A stretch of DNA of 64,000 nt from Gordonibacter massiliensis (ex Traore et al. 2017) (GTDB lineage Bacteria > Actinomycetota > Coriobacteriia > Coriobacteriales > Eggerthellaceae). The stretch covers positions 2,414,168-2,478,167 of the forward strand of contig LT827128.1 in the NCBI GenBank assembly GCA_900170005.1. Reading direction: 5' to 3'. Made by a program: the position numbers and the translations under genes. Every line of letters starts with the position of its first letter. Position 1 is the first letter of the stretch. Of the stretch, positions 1 to 7,287 are shown piece after piece. The notes beneath the pieces were generated by a model. The model did no database searches, was not told the origin of the DNA, and worked only from the letters and a program-made list of their open reading frames with translations.

Positions 1-336
1 GCGCGTGACATCGTAGGGTTTGAAGTTCCAGCCGGGGCCGGCCGGCACGACGTCCATGTGACCGATGATGCCGATCTGGGTGTCGCTCTTGCCGGGGAAG
101 TCGGCGAAGCCGATGTAGCCTTCGGCGTCGTGCGTCGAGAATCCCATGTCCTCGGCCATCTTGAGTGCGGCCGTGAGCGCGGCCTTGGGACCGGGGCCGA
201 ACGGGGCACCGTCGGCCTTCTTGTCGTCTTCCTGGAAGCTGGGGATGCGCACGAGCGTGGCGATGTCCTCCACCATGGCGTCCCAGTTGTCGTCGAGGTA
301 CGCGTCAATTTTCTTAGTCAGTTCTTCGTGCTCCAT
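1..336 (-). CDS. M20-family dipeptidase (PepV-like), N-terminal part
   Basis: Only the first 112 residues lie in the window; the gene runs off the left edge. It begins MEHEELTKKIDAYLDDNW, followed by a helical region and the metal-site motif IGHMDVVPAGPGW around residues 91-103, where His93 and Asp95 would be ligands of the two zinc ions. This motif belongs to the M20 metallopeptidases, and the spacing and the sequence around it fit PepV-type Xaa-His or broad dipeptidases, which act in the cytoplasm on short peptides. The ATG at 336 has GAGAGGCGG just upstream. The rest of the protein, with the other ligands, cannot be seen, so the substrate class is inferred. Confidence 0.8.
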   Translation of the reverse strand, partial: MEHEELTKKIDAYLDDNWDAMVEDIATLVRIPSFQEDDKKADGAPFGPGPKAALTAALKMAEDMGFSTHDAEGYIGFADFPGKSDTQIGIIGHMDVVPAGPGWNFKPYDVTR

Positions 337-574
337 ACCGTTTCCGCCTCTCTGTCGAGTGGGTACGTCGTTGGCGCCAACGCGGCCTAAGGGGGCGTCG
401 GCGAAGATCATTCCATTATGCCCCTTGTCGAAACGCCGCGCCAGAACATCATGCATATGTTGAGGTGCCGTAGGTGCGAATGTCCCGAATGGGGACGCTA
501 GCGAGGATATCGGCGAACGTCGTGCCCCCATGTGCCGTCATTCTGAGCCGAGCGCCGGAAGCCACCCATCTTGC

Positions 575-685
575 CATCCTGAGCGGAGGCCGCAGGCCGC
601 AGTCGAAGGATCTTCGATGACGTGGGGCTTACCGCGCCGAAGATCCTTCGACTGCGCTCCCTGCAGTCGCTCCGCTCAGGATGAC
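575..685. repeat. Dispersed inverted repeat (CATCCTGAGCGGA family), paired copy
   Basis: Two head-to-head copies of the same unit face each other: CATCCTGAGCGGAG ... GCAGTCGAAGGATCTTCG on the left, and CGAAGATCCTTCGACTGC ... GCTCCGCTCAGGATGAC on the right, with a short spacer. The pair can fold into a long hairpin. A decayed half copy (GTCATTCTGAGC) lies just to the left near 536-547. Single copies of the same unit occur at 2468-2514, 22629-22680 and 37621-37664. The gene-free stretch 337-741 holds this element and nothing else I can name. Confidence 0.85.
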
Positions 686-741
686 AACGGAGAACGGCCT
701 GGCGGCTTGCCGATCAAGATGACAGGAGGGGCGATTTTCCC

Positions 742-770
742 TCGACGTGGTCGGCGGGTTCCGGTATACT
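742..770 (+). promoter_or_regulatory. Promoter of tRNA-Leu
   Basis: TCGACG at 742-747 and TATACT at 765-770 are separated by 17 bp, and the tRNA begins 10 bp after the -10 box. The good -10 match, spacing and position make this a likely sigma-70-type promoter. Confidence 0.65.
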
Positions 771-780
771 TTCTTTTTGC

Positions 781-863
781 GCCCGAGTGGCGGAATGGCA
801 GACGCGGCGGTCTCAAAAACCGTTGTCCTAGACGTGCGAGTTCGACTCTCGCCTCGGGCACCA
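781..863 (+). tRNA. tRNA-Leu (anticodon CAA)
   Basis: The 7-bp acceptor stem GCCCGAG pairs with CTCGGGC at 853-859, followed by discriminator A860 and an encoded CCA at 861-863. The anticodon loop is CTCAAAA, which gives anticodon CAA, reading UUG. The T-loop is TTCGACTC. The class II length, with a variable arm, fits leucine. Confidence 0.95.
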
Positions 864-1018
864 TCCGCAAACAGGCCGAGCTCGTCGAGGGAGATCTTCG
901 TCTTGGCGAGCTCGCTGCTTTTCTCAGGAAATTCATCTTTTCCTGTCGGACGTTTCCCGTTCGATATCAGGGTGCAATATAAACTAGCGCCGCACCAGCC
1001 ACATCATCCAGCGACGAT

Positions 1019-1306
1019 CTACGTCGTGATCGGCAGTTCCAAGTCCTTCACGGCCGCGTCGCTCAAGGTGAACTTGAGGGGCCGTTTCGAAACGACAGCA
1101 ACAAGGCCCCTCTCTTCCAGATCTTTCAGATACTTTCGAGCCGTCTGCGTGCTCACTTCCGCATGCGCCGACGCATCGCAGTACGACAGTGGAAATCCGC
1201 CGAAACGCACGAAAATGCGAGCAAAGTTGCGTTTCGAAACCTGCATTCGCAGCCACGCCTTCAAGCAATTCTTGAATTGCCTGTTCAGAGACTTAGTGCG
1301 TTGCAC
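1019..1306 (-). pseudogene. Winged-helix regulator remnant
   Basis: The reading frame of 95 codons ends with STQTARKYLKDLEERGLVAV, then a KRPLKFTLSDAAVKDL segment. This resembles the C-terminal winged helix of small transcription factors or of Fic-type proteins (helix, turn, recognition helix, then a beta wing). The upstream half is odd and overlaps the left arm of an inverted repeat at 1201-1237, so the frame probably represents the 3' end of a gene disrupted by the repeat. No convincing ribosome binding site was seen. It could also be a small intact gene. Confidence 0.35.
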
Positions 1307-1373
1307 GACGAACGAGGCAGGGCATCTTCACCGCCCTGAAACGCAACATTGCTCGCATTTTCGTGCGTTTCGG
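1201..1373. repeat. Inverted repeat with 36-37 bp arms, MITE-like
   Basis: The left arm at 1201-1237 starts CGAAACGCACGAAAATGCGA. The right arm at 1338-1373 is its reverse complement with about two mismatches and ends TTTCGTGCGTTTCG. About 100 bp lie between the arms. The size and near-perfect terminal arms resemble a miniature inverted-repeat element. There is no transposase frame inside. Confidence 0.8.
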
Positions 1374-1447
1374 GCATCCTCCACTGCCAAACCACCGTTG
1401 GCATGCACCCGGCCAGGATGGCAATGCGTTGGCTTGCGGAATGCCAC

Positions 1448-1507
1448 GCATTGTCGCCCGAAAGCCGCGGTTTTGAAACTGAAAACGCGGCTTTCGGGCG
1501 ACAATGC
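1448..1507. repeat. Near-perfect palindrome, hairpin with about 26-bp arms
   Basis: The left arm at 1448-1474 starts GCATTGTCGCCCGAAAGCCG and the right arm at 1482-1507 ends CGGGCGACAATGC. They match over about 26 bp with one bulged G and a 7-nt loop. It sits between the MITE-like repeat and the purL terminator and encodes nothing. Confidence 0.85.
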
Positions 1508-1524
1508 TCTCGCGCCGCGCCATG

Positions 1525-1554
1525 AAAAACGCGGCGCACCCAGAGGTGCGCCGC
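1525..1554 (-). terminator. Intrinsic terminator of purL
   Basis: Read on the minus strand, GCGGCGCACC pairs with GGTGCGCCGC across a 4-nt loop (TCTG) and is followed by GTTTTT. It lies about 28 bp after the purL stop codon, as expected for a rho-independent terminator. Confidence 0.85.
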
Positions 1555-1581
1555 GCGGAGGCTACGTGCTGTGGAGTTCGC

Positions 1582-4500
1582 CTAGTCCGTGAAGTACCCC
1601 ACGCCGCCTTCGAACAGCGGCTGGAACAGGTCGCCGGGGACGTTTTGGTACAGGCCCAAGCCGCGGCGCTCGCTGTGGCCCATCTTGCCTAAGATGCGGC
1701 CGTCGGGGCTCGTGATGCTCTCGACAGCCCACGCGGAGCCGTTGGGGTTCACGTCCAGGTCCAGGGACGGCACGCCCTGCGCGTCGACGTACTGGGTGGC
1801 GATCTGGCCTCTCTCCTTCAGCTCGGCCAGCAATTCGGGGCTGGCCACGAAGCGGCCCTCGCCGTGGCTCACGGGCACCGTATGGACGTCGCCCACCTCG
1901 CAGCGGCTGAACCACGGCGATAGGCTGGACGCCACGCGCGTGCGCACGAGACGGCTCTGGTGGCGGCCGATGTTGTTGAACGTGAGCGTGGGACAGCTCT
2001 CGTCCATGGGGCGGATGTCGCCGTAGGGCACCAGGCCCAGCTTCACGAGCGCCTGGAAACCGTTGCAGATGCCCAGCATGAGGCCGTCGCGGTTCTGCAG
2101 CAGGTCGCGCACCGCCTCCGTCACCGCCGGGGCGCGGAAGAACGCCGTGATGAACTTGGCGGAGCCGTCGGGCTCGTCGCCGCCGGAGAAGCCGCCCGGC
2201 AGCATGATGATCTGGCTGTTGTTGATGAGCCGCACCAGCTCGGCCGTGCTCTCGACCACGGCGTCGGGCGTGAGGTTGTTGATGACGAACGTCTCGACCA
2301 CCGCGCCGGCCGCCTCGAAGGCGCGGGCGGAGTCGTACTCGCAGTTGTTGCCCGGGAACACGGGGATCACCACGCGCGGGCGCGCGATGGTGCCGTTGTA
2401 GGTGAGCGGGATGGCGCTTGTGAAGGAAACCTGTTCCACGGAAAGGTCTCTCTGCTGGCGCCGCACGGGATCCTTCGACTCCGCGCCTTCGGCGCTCCGC
2501 TCAGGATGACAGGTGAAAGGCGCGTCGGCGCTCTGGTCGGGGTGGCAGGGGGTGGGCGCGTCGGTGCTCCGATAGGGGAAGACCGGTTCCAACCGGGCTT
2601 CCCAGGCTTCCTGCAGCTCGGCAAGATCGATGGTCTCGCCGGCGGCGGCGAACTCGTAGACCTCGGTGGTCTCGCCCACCTCGTCCACGCTCAGCGCGTC
2701 GGTTGCCGCAGGCGGCTCCACGCACGGTGCCAGCTCCACGAGGAAGCTGCCGTACGCGGGCGCGAACAGCTCGTCCACCGTCACCTGGTCGGCCAGCTTC
2801 ACGCCGATGCCGTTGCCGACGCACATCTTGAACAGCGCCTCGGCCGCGGCTCCGTAGCCCGGCGTGGACACGGCCAGCGCGTCGCCGCTGCCGATGAGCC
2901 GCTCCACAACCGCAAAGGCCTCCAGCAGCCCGGCGGCATCGGGCAGCACGCCGTCGTAGGCAGCGGGCGCAATGCGCACCACGCGGCTGCCCGCCTGCTT
3001 GAACTCGGGAGACGTCACGCGATCGACCGACCCCACCGCCGTGGCGAACGACACCAGCGTGGGCGGCACGTCGAGCTGCTCGAAGCTGCCCGACATGGAG
3101 TCCTTGCCGCCGATGGAGCCCACGCCCAGGTCGATCTGCGCCTTGAGCGCGCCCAGGATGGCCGCCGCGGGCTTGCCCCAGCGCTCGGGTTCGTCGCGCA
3201 GCTTCTCGAAGTACTCCTGGAACGTCAGGTACATGTCCTCGCGCTTGAAACCGGCGGCCGCCAGCTTCGCCACGCTCTCCACCACGGCTGCGTACGAACC
3301 GTCAAACTGGTTGGCCTCGGTCAGATACGGGTTGAAGCCCCAGGCCATGCCGCTCACCGTGGTGGTCTCGCCGAACACGGGGAGCTTCGCCACCATGGCC
3401 ATGGCCGGCGTGAGCTGGCGCGCGCCGCCGAACGGCATGAGCGCCGTGGCCGCGCCGATGGTGGAGTCGAAGCGCTCCGACAGGCCCTTGTTCGAGCACA
3501 CGTTCAAGTCGGTGACCAGCGCGTGCAGGCGCTCGCCCAGCGTGTCGCCCGCCCACGTGCGCTCGTAGGAGCCGCCGCGCAGCACGTGCACGTCCTGGTG
3601 CTTCGCCGCGCCGTTGCTGTTGAGGAACTCGCGGCTCACGTCCACGATGGTCGTGCCGTTCCACTCCATGCGCACGCGCGCCTCTTCGGTGACCTCGGCG
3701 ATGGGCGTGGCCTCAAGGTTCTCCTCGTGCGCGAGCGCGATGAACGCGTCCACGTCCTCGGCCGCCAGCGCCACGGCCATGCGCTCCTGGCTCTCGGCGA
3801 TGGCCAGCTCCGTGCCGTCCAGGCCCTCGTACTTCTTCGGCACCTTGTTCAGGTTCACGAACAGGCCGTCGGCCAGCTCGCCCACGGCCACGGACACGCC
3901 GCCCGCGCCGAAGTCGTTGCAGCGCTTGATCATGCGGCACGCGTCGCCGCGGCGGAACAGGCGCTGGATCTTGCGCTCCACCGGCGCGTTGCCCTTCTGC
4001 ACCTCGGCGCCGCAGCTTTCCAGCGAGTCCAGGTTGTGCGCCTTGGACGATCCCGTGGCGCCGCCGATGCCGTCGCGGCCCGTGCGGCCGCCCAGCAGCA
4101 CGATCACGTCGCCCGGCGCGGGCGTCTCGCGCCGCACGTGGTCGGCCGGCGTAGCGCCCACCACGGCGCCGATCTCCATGCGCTTGGCCGCATAGCCGGG
4201 ATGGTACAGCTCGTTCACCTGGCCGGTGGCCAGGCCTATCTGGTTGCCATAGGACGAATAGCCCGCCGCGGCCGTGGTCACCAGCTTGCGCTGCGGCAGC
4301 TTGCCGGGCAGCGTCTCGCTCACCGGCGCCAGCGGGTCGGCCGCGCCGGTCACGCGCATGGCCTGGTAGACGTAGCTGCGCCCGGAAAGCGGGTCGCGGA
4401 TGGCCCCGCCCACGCAGGTGGCCGCGCCGCCGAAGGGCTCGATCTCGGTGGGATGGTTGTGCGTCTCGTTCTTGAACAGGTACAGCCAGTCCTGCTCCTC

Positions 4501-5412
4501 GCCGTCCACGTCAACCTTCACCTTCACCGTGCAGGCGTTGATCTCCTCGGACTCGTCGAGCCCGGTGAGGATGCCCTTCGCCTTCAGGTAGCGCGCGCCG
4601 ATGGTGCCCATGTCCATGAGGCACACCGGCTTCTCGTCGCGCCCCAGCTCGTGGCGCATGGCCAGGTACTGCTCGAAGGCGGCGCGCACGGCCTCGTCGT
4701 CGATGACGATGTTCTCCAGCTCCGTGCCGAACGTGGTGTGGCGGCAGTGGTCGGACCAGTAGGTGTCGATCATCTTGATCTCGGTGATGGTGGGGTTGCG
4801 CCCCTCCTCGGCGAAGTAGCGCTGGCAGAACGCGATGTCGGCCGCGTCCATGGCCAGGCCGCGCTCGGCGATGAACGCCGCCAAGCCCGCCTCGTCCAAA
4901 TCGAGGAAGCCCTCCACCGTCTCCACCATCGGCGGCACCGGCTGCTCCATCGCCAGCGTGTCGCGCGGCTCCAAAGACGCCTCGCGCGCCTCGATGGGGT
5001 TGATGACGTAGTGCTTGACAGCGGCCACGTCCTCGTCGGACAGCGCGCCCTCAAGCAGGTACACCTTCGCGCTGCGCACCTCGGGACGCTCGCCCTGGCT
5101 GATCAGCTGGATGCACTCGCTGGCCGAGTCGGCCCGCTGGTCGAACTGGCCGGGCAGGTACTCCACGGCGAACACGACGGCGCCACCCGCCTCGGGCATC
5201 TCCAAAGACGCCACGTCGGACTGCGGCTCGCTGAACACCGTGGGCACGCACTGCGCGAAGAGCTCCTCCGAGATGCCCTCCACGTCGTAGCGGTTCACCA
5301 AGCGCAGGCCCTCGAGCCCCTCGATGCCCAGAATGTCGCGCAGCTCGTGCGCGAGCTGCTGCGCCTCCACGTCGAAGCCGGGCTTCTTCTCCACATACAC
5401 GCGAGAAACCAT
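1582..5412 (-). CDS. purL: Phosphoribosylformylglycinamidine synthase, single-chain
   Basis: This ATP- and glutamine-dependent enzyme converts FGAR to FGAM in de novo purine synthesis. The 1276-residue chain carries the two-lobed synthetase and a C-terminal glutaminase domain beginning near residue 1011 (RPRVVIPVFPGNNCEYDS), with nucleophile Cys1116 in GICNGFQ and a His1247/Glu1249 pair in GHSERRG. The length and the order of domains fit the long form of PurL also found in Clostridium-type genomes. The ATG at 5412 was chosen because GGGGGAAGG lies 9 bp upstream. Residues about 955-985 (CHPDQ..., then CHPERSAEGAESKDP) are encoded by a dispersed DNA repeat and form an extra linker between the synthetase and glutaminase. 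Catalytic motifs on both sides are intact, so the enzyme is probably active. Confidence 0.97.
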   Translation of the reverse strand: MVSRVYVEKKPGFDVEAQQLAHELRDILGIEGLEGLRLVNRYDVEGISEELFAQCVPTVFSEPQSDVASLEMPEAGGAVVFAVEYLPGQFDQRADSASECIQLISQGERPEVRSAKVYLLEGALSDEDVAAVKHYVINPIEAREASLEPRDTLAMEQPVPPMVETVEGFLDLDEAGLAAFIAERGLAMDAADIAFCQRYFAEEGRNPTITEIKMIDTYWSDHCRHTTFGTELENIVIDDEAVRAAFEQYLAMRHELGRDEKPVCLMDMGTIGARYLKAKGILTGLDESEEINACTVKVKVDVDGEEQDWLYLFKNETHNHPTEIEPFGGAATCVGGAIRDPLSGRSYVYQAMRVTGAADPLAPVSETLPGKLPQRKLVTTAAAGYSSYGNQIGLATGQVNELYHPGYAAKRMEIGAVVGATPADHVRRETPAPGDVIVLLGGRTGRDGIGGATGSSKAHNLDSLESCGAEVQKGNAPVERKIQRLFRRGDACRMIKRCNDFGAGGVSVAVGELADGLFVNLNKVPKKYEGLDGTELAIAESQERMAVALAAEDVDAFIALAHEENLEATPIAEVTEEARVRMEWNGTTIVDVSREFLNSNGAAKHQDVHVLRGGSYERTWAGDTLGERLHALVTDLNVCSNKGLSERFDSTIGAATALMPFGGARQLTPAMAMVAKLPVFGETTTVSGMAWGFNPYLTEANQFDGSYAAVVESVAKLAAAGFKREDMYLTFQEYFEKLRDEPERWGKPAAAILGALKAQIDLGVGSIGGKDSMSGSFEQLDVPPTLVSFATAVGSVDRVTSPEFKQAGSRVVRIAPAAYDGVLPDAAGLLEAFAVVERLIGSGDALAVSTPGYGAAAEALFKMCVGNGIGVKLADQVTVDELFAPAYGSFLVELAPCVEPPAATDALSVDEVGETTEVYEFAAAGETIDLAELQEAWEARLEPVFPYRSTDAPTPCHPDQSADAPFTCHPERSAEGAESKDPVRRQQRDLSVEQVSFTSAIPLTYNGTIARPRVVIPVFPGNNCEYDSARAFEAAGAVVETFVINNLTPDAVVESTAELVRLINNSQIIMLPGGFSGGDEPDGSAKFITAFFRAPAVTEAVRDLLQNRDGLMLGICNGFQALVKLGLVPYGDIRPMDESCPTLTFNNIGRHQSRLVRTRVASSLSPWFSRCEVGDVHTVPVSHGEGRFVASPELLAELKERGQIATQYVDAQGVPSLDLDVNPNGSAWAVESITSPDGRILGKMGHSERRGLGLYQNVPGDLFQPLFEGGVGYFTD
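2468..2514. repeat. Dispersed repeat inside purL
   Basis: This is a copy of the GGATCCTTCGACT ... CTCCGCTCAGGATGACA unit, located in frame within purL. On the coding strand it reads CHPERSAEGAESKDP. A second decayed copy (about 2530-2555, reading CHPDQSADAP) follows, so two units lie in tandem. Confidence 0.9.
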
Positions 5413-5526
5413 GGTGTTCTGCCTTCCCCCTCGTATAATCGAACGGCGCTTCTCCATCTATGCGCGAACGGACGGGGCAAGCCCCGCCCCTGCGGTTTCG
5501 ACCGTGCGCGCAAGCGGATAGATTTC

Positions 5527-6141
5527 TTACTTCTTCGAGTCCTGCGGCTGCTCCTTGGCCTCCTCCGCCTTCGACAGGCGGAAACCGCTGCCGAACAGGC
5601 CGCGCTTCTTAGGCTTCTCCTCTTCGGCGGGAGCCTCGGCGGCCTCGATCTTCTTGGACTTCTGCGCGGCCTTCTGCTGCTTCTCTATCGCGCGCTGCTC
5701 TTTGGACTTGCGGCTCTCCATCTCCTCCTGGTAGGCGCGGCGAACCTTGCGGATCTTCGAGAAGTCAACGTAGAGCGCGCCGATGATGCAGACGTAGGCC
5801 AAGCCCAGCATGACGTAGCTCACCGGATCGGGGAACCACGAACGGCCCAGCCACGACAGGGCCGTGGCCGCGATGGCGCCGATGAGCAGCGCCCACCATA
5901 TCTTGCGCAGGCGCTTGTACTGCGGCGTGGGCGGATTGTAGTACTTGCGGTCGAGCTCGCCCTGCTTCTGGCGGGCGACCTTCTTCTCGGCCTTCTTCTG
6001 CTGCTTCGTCTTCTCTTTGGGCTGCACGCGCACCGTCGCGGCCGCCTTCGATTTCGGCTTCATGGACGCGGCGCTCTTGCGGGTCTGGCCCTGGTGCTCG
6101 TCGGTCTGATAGCGGTCGTTCATGGGGTTGCGTTGGGACAT
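5527..6141 (-). CDS. Small basic two-span membrane protein, unknown function
   Basis: The 204-residue protein is not recognised. It starts MSQRNPMNDRYQTDEH and has a Lys/Arg-rich N-terminal region of about 90 residues. Two predicted membrane segments follow (LLIGAIAATALSWL and SYVMLGLAYVCIIGALYV), then a long charged, probably coiled-coil tail rich in Lys, Glu and Ala. Both termini would be cytoplasmic. AAGGAG lies 9 bp before the ATG. It lies between purC and purL on the same strand, but its composition gives no hint of a purine role. An RNA-, DNA- or ribosome-associated membrane tether is possible but unproven. Confidence 0.75.
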   Translation of the reverse strand: MSQRNPMNDRYQTDEHQGQTRKSAASMKPKSKAAATVRVQPKEKTKQQKKAEKKVARQKQGELDRKYYNPPTPQYKRLRKIWWALLIGAIAATALSWLGRSWFPDPVSYVMLGLAYVCIIGALYVDFSKIRKVRRAYQEEMESRKSKEQRAIEKQQKAAQKSKKIEAAEAPAEEEKPKKRGLFGSGFRLSKAEEAKEQPQDSKK

Positions 6142-6194
6142 GGGTTATTGCTCCTTGTTGATTGCCTCGAACCTCGCAGGTTCGTCAAAGTCAG

Positions 6195-6299
6195 CGAGAG
6201 GCGTTGAGGTGCCCGGAATTGCCGTGAAAGCTTTGCGAAGCGTGCTTTTGCACGTGAGCGAAGCTTGGAGCGGCAAGGCCGGACGCCTCAACGCCTCGC
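6195..6299. repeat. Imperfect inverted repeat between purC and the membrane gene
   Basis: CGAGAGGCGTTGAGG ... GCCGTGAAAGCTT on the left mirrors GAAGCTTGGAGCGGC ... CCTCAACGCCTCG on the right, over roughly 38 bp with several mismatches. Inside, GCTTTGCGAAGC and GTGCTTTTGCAC form smaller hairpins. It has no U-tract and looks like a mobile or REP-type element rather than a terminator. Confidence 0.65.
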
Positions 6300-6323
6300 A
6301 GCGTCGAGAAGTTCCGGTTGCCG

Positions 6324-7202
6324 TCAGGCAAACGGAACAAAAGGCCGACCCGTGATCTTCTCGTAGGCTTGGATGTACTTCTCGCTCGTCTTCTCGATGA
6401 CGTCTTGGGGCAGGCGGGGCGGGTTGCCCTGGCGGTCCCAGTTGGCGGAGAGCCAGTCGCGCACGAACTGCTTGTCGAAGCTGGGCTGGTCCTTGCCCTC
6501 GGCGTACTCGTCGCCCGGCCAGAAGCGCGAGGAGTCGGGCGTCAGCACCTCGTCGGCCAGGATGATCTGGCCGTTTAGGCGGCCGAACTCGAACTTCGTG
6601 TCGGCGATGATGATGCCCTGCTTCTCGGCGTGGTCGCGCGCCGTGGTGTACACCTTCAGCGCAAGGTCGCGCAGCTGCGAAGCGTCGTCCTCGCCGATGA
6701 TCTCCACGAGGCGCTCGTAGCTGATGTTCTCGTCGTGGTCGCCGATCTCGGCCTTCGTGGACGGCGTGAAGATGGGCTCGGGCAGCTTCGAGGAGTTCAC
6801 CAGGCCCTCGGGCAGCTCGATGCCACACACCGTGCCCTGCTTCTGGTACTCCTTCAGGCCGCTGCCGGCCAAATATCCGCGCACGATGCACTCGGCGGGG
6901 AACATGTCGGCCTTCTTCACCAGCATGAAGCGCCCGCGCAGGTAGTCGGCGTACGGCTGGAACTGCTCGGGCAGGTCGGCCACGTCGGCGGAGATCAGGT
7001 GGTTCTCCACCACGCCGTCCAGCAACTCGAACCAGAAGCAGGACAGCTGCGTGAGCACCGCGCCCTTGTGCGGGATCTCGTCTTCCAGGATGTAGTCGAA
7101 CGCGGAGATGCGGTCCGACGCCACCAGCAGAAGCCGGTCCCCCAGGTCGTAGAGATCGCGCACTTTGCCTTGCGCGTCGGGCTTGATGTCCATTCCGGTC
7201 AT
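6324..7202 (-). CDS. purC: SAICAR synthetase
   Basis: PurC joins aspartate to CAIR with ATP to give SAICAR, a middle step of de novo purine synthesis. The 292-residue protein contains the family motifs GKVRDLYDLGDRLLLVASDR near the N-terminus, SAFDYILEDEIPHKG, and ADTKFEFG with LADEVLTPDSSRFW in the second half. The length fits the longer SAICAR synthetases of eukaryotic or actinobacterial type rather than the short 240-residue form. ATG 7202 is preferred over the ATG three codons later because AAAGGA lies 11 bp upstream of it. It lies upstream of purL on the same strand, separated by a membrane-protein gene and an inverted repeat. Confidence 0.96.
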   Translation of the reverse strand: MTGMDIKPDAQGKVRDLYDLGDRLLLVASDRISAFDYILEDEIPHKGAVLTQLSCFWFELLDGVVENHLISADVADLPEQFQPYADYLRGRFMLVKKADMFPAECIVRGYLAGSGLKEYQKQGTVCGIELPEGLVNSSKLPEPIFTPSTKAEIGDHDENISYERLVEIIGEDDASQLRDLALKVYTTARDHAEKQGIIIADTKFEFGRLNGQIILADEVLTPDSSRFWPGDEYAEGKDQPSFDKQFVRDWLSANWDRQGNPPRLPQDVIEKTSEKYIQAYEKITGRPFVPFA

Positions 7203-7287
7203 GGTCTGCTCTGTCCTTTCATCGACGCGCCGCGCGCCTTGCGGCGGCCGGCGTTTTTCGTATGCGCTCCATTATCGCGCAGTTTGG

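Noticed and set aside
530-982. An open frame across the dispersed repeat and tRNA-Leu
   Set aside because: It passes through a tRNA gene and a hairpin repeat, so it cannot be a real coding frame.
1960-6207. A 1415-codon plus-strand open frame opposite purL
   Set aside because: It is the antisense shadow of a conserved enzyme gene, with an Arg/His/Leu-rich composition typical of shadows in high-GC DNA and no recognisable domain.
6142-6323. A terminator between purC and the membrane-protein gene
   Set aside because: The inverted repeat has no U-tract on either strand.
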